Source of the DNA: Heterobilharzia americana
Taxonomy: Eukaryota; Platyhelminthes; Trematoda; Strigeidida; Schistosomatidae
Reading direction: 5' to 3'
DNA length: 64,000 nucleotides
NCBI GenBank assembly: GCA_944470555.2
Contig: OX104130.1
Location: 496,001-560,000, forward strand
Made by a program: the position numbers and the translations under genes. Positions 63,500-64,000 of this stretch are shown here, piece after piece. The notes under the pieces were generated by a model. That model made no database searches and was not told the DNA's origin. It saw only the letters and a list, made by a program, of their open reading frames with translations. Every line of letters begins with the position of its first letter. Positions within the stretch are counted from its first letter, which is position 1.

Positions 63500-64000
63500 A
63501 ACGTCTTCAATACGCTGCACAAACTGTCCCATCCAGGTGTACACGCCACCATCAGGCTTGTTGCACAACGTTTCTGCTGGCCAGGAATGAACAAATACGT
63601 CAAGGTGTGGGCTCAGTCGTGCTTAGCGTATCTGAAGTGCAAGGTCACACAACACAAGGAAAGCCCCTTAGGCTCTTTTCTAGCCCCAGACATGAGTCCG
63701 AACCACGTCCATGTGGATATTGTAGGGCCTCCACCAGAATCAAATGGATTTGCTTACCTTCCCACCTGCGTGCATCGCTTTATGCGATGGCCAGAAGCAG
63801 TACCTACCAAGGACATTACTGCTGGGACCGCTGCTCGCGTTTTCGTCGAGAGATGGATCGCGAATTTTGGATGTCCATCTTACGTAACAGATGACCGTGG
63901 GCGCCGATTCGAGTGTGGATTATTTCACGCTCTAACTGCACTTTCAGGTTGCACTGGATTTTGAACGACAGCCTACCATCCACAAGCAAATGGTATGGTA
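63500..64000 (+). pseudogene. Integrase region, 3' end outside the window
   Basis: An HHCC-finger relic (H-rich part near 63540; WAQSCLAYLKCK near 63607-63642, in which one expected finger Cys reads Tyr), then HVHVDIVGPPPES (first catalytic Asp), VTDDRGRRFE (second Asp) and FHALTALSG. A TGA at 63961-63963 interrupts before TTAYHPQANG. The catalytic Glu would follow beyond the window. Confidence 0.87.

Larger units (their letters stand above)
59925..64000 (+). mobile_element. Second CsRn1-clade element, decayed, runs off the window
   Basis: LTR, primer site, gag, protease, RT, RNase H and integrase in canonical Ty3/gypsy order, all on the plus strand, with several stops and frameshifts. The 3' end is beyond 64000. 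It supplies the pol domains missing from the first element but is itself broken. Confidence 0.88.

Overview
The window looks like euchromatic but transposon-packed DNA from a schistosome-type blood fluke (Trematoda). The reasons are: hammerhead-ribozyme SINEs of the Smα type; a Ty3/gypsy element with a CsRn1-type CHCC Gag finger and a tRNA-Trp-like primer site; Penelope-like elements with a GIY-YIG domain; many APE-type LINEs; and a gene whose first two introns are only 43-44 bp while later ones reach 12.6 kb. No species can be fixed from the sequence alone. LINE-A, LINE-B and LINE-C, and SINE1 to SINE4, are working labels used only in this annotation.

The only host genes recognised are two tandem, same-strand aldo-keto reductase (AKR) paralogs. 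Copy 1 has its last four exons in the window (2959-10569); its earlier exons must lie upstream. Copy 2 is present from start codon to stop codon in eight exons (23676-53269). The four shared exons have matching lengths and phases (224, 157/156, 83 and 43 nt). Copy 2 shows two one-base deletions in A-runs (exons 3 and 6), so as read here it is frameshifted. Apart from coding exons, almost everything from 1 to 53 kb is intron or intergenic DNA filled with repeats.

Layout: 1-2.8 kb, LINE-B 3' part and fragments. 3-10.6 kb, AKR copy 1 with a decayed LINE-C in its first visible intron and a LINE-A fragment before its last exon. 11-23 kb, intergenic SINEs, Penelope tails, decayed LINEs, and a LINE-A copy whose 3' part forms a 1.5 kb inverted duplication with 7.6-9.1 kb. 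23.7-53.3 kb, AKR copy 2, whose introns hold hammerhead SINEs, a LINE-B/LINE-A chimeric block (28.7-32.5 kb), a Penelope element containing a SINE containing a LINE-A (39.6-46.4 kb), and a full-length LINE-A with a complete 1003-codon ORF and an 11-bp target duplication (47.0-50.3 kb) inserted into the YxDD codons of an older LINE. 53.3-56.7 kb, sparse sequence. 56.7-64 kb, two related CsRn1-type LTR retrotransposons: one internally deleted with both LTRs, and one decayed copy that runs off the end and has a 432-bp solo LTR inside its own 5' LTR.

The elements work in the usual way. Autonomous LINE-A and LINE-B encode the endonuclease and reverse transcriptase that could also mobilise the tRNA-headed SINEs. 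The most interesting theme is the self-cleaving ribozyme cargo of two different SINE families, including one copy with intact catalytic boxes in the sense orientation inside an AKR intron.
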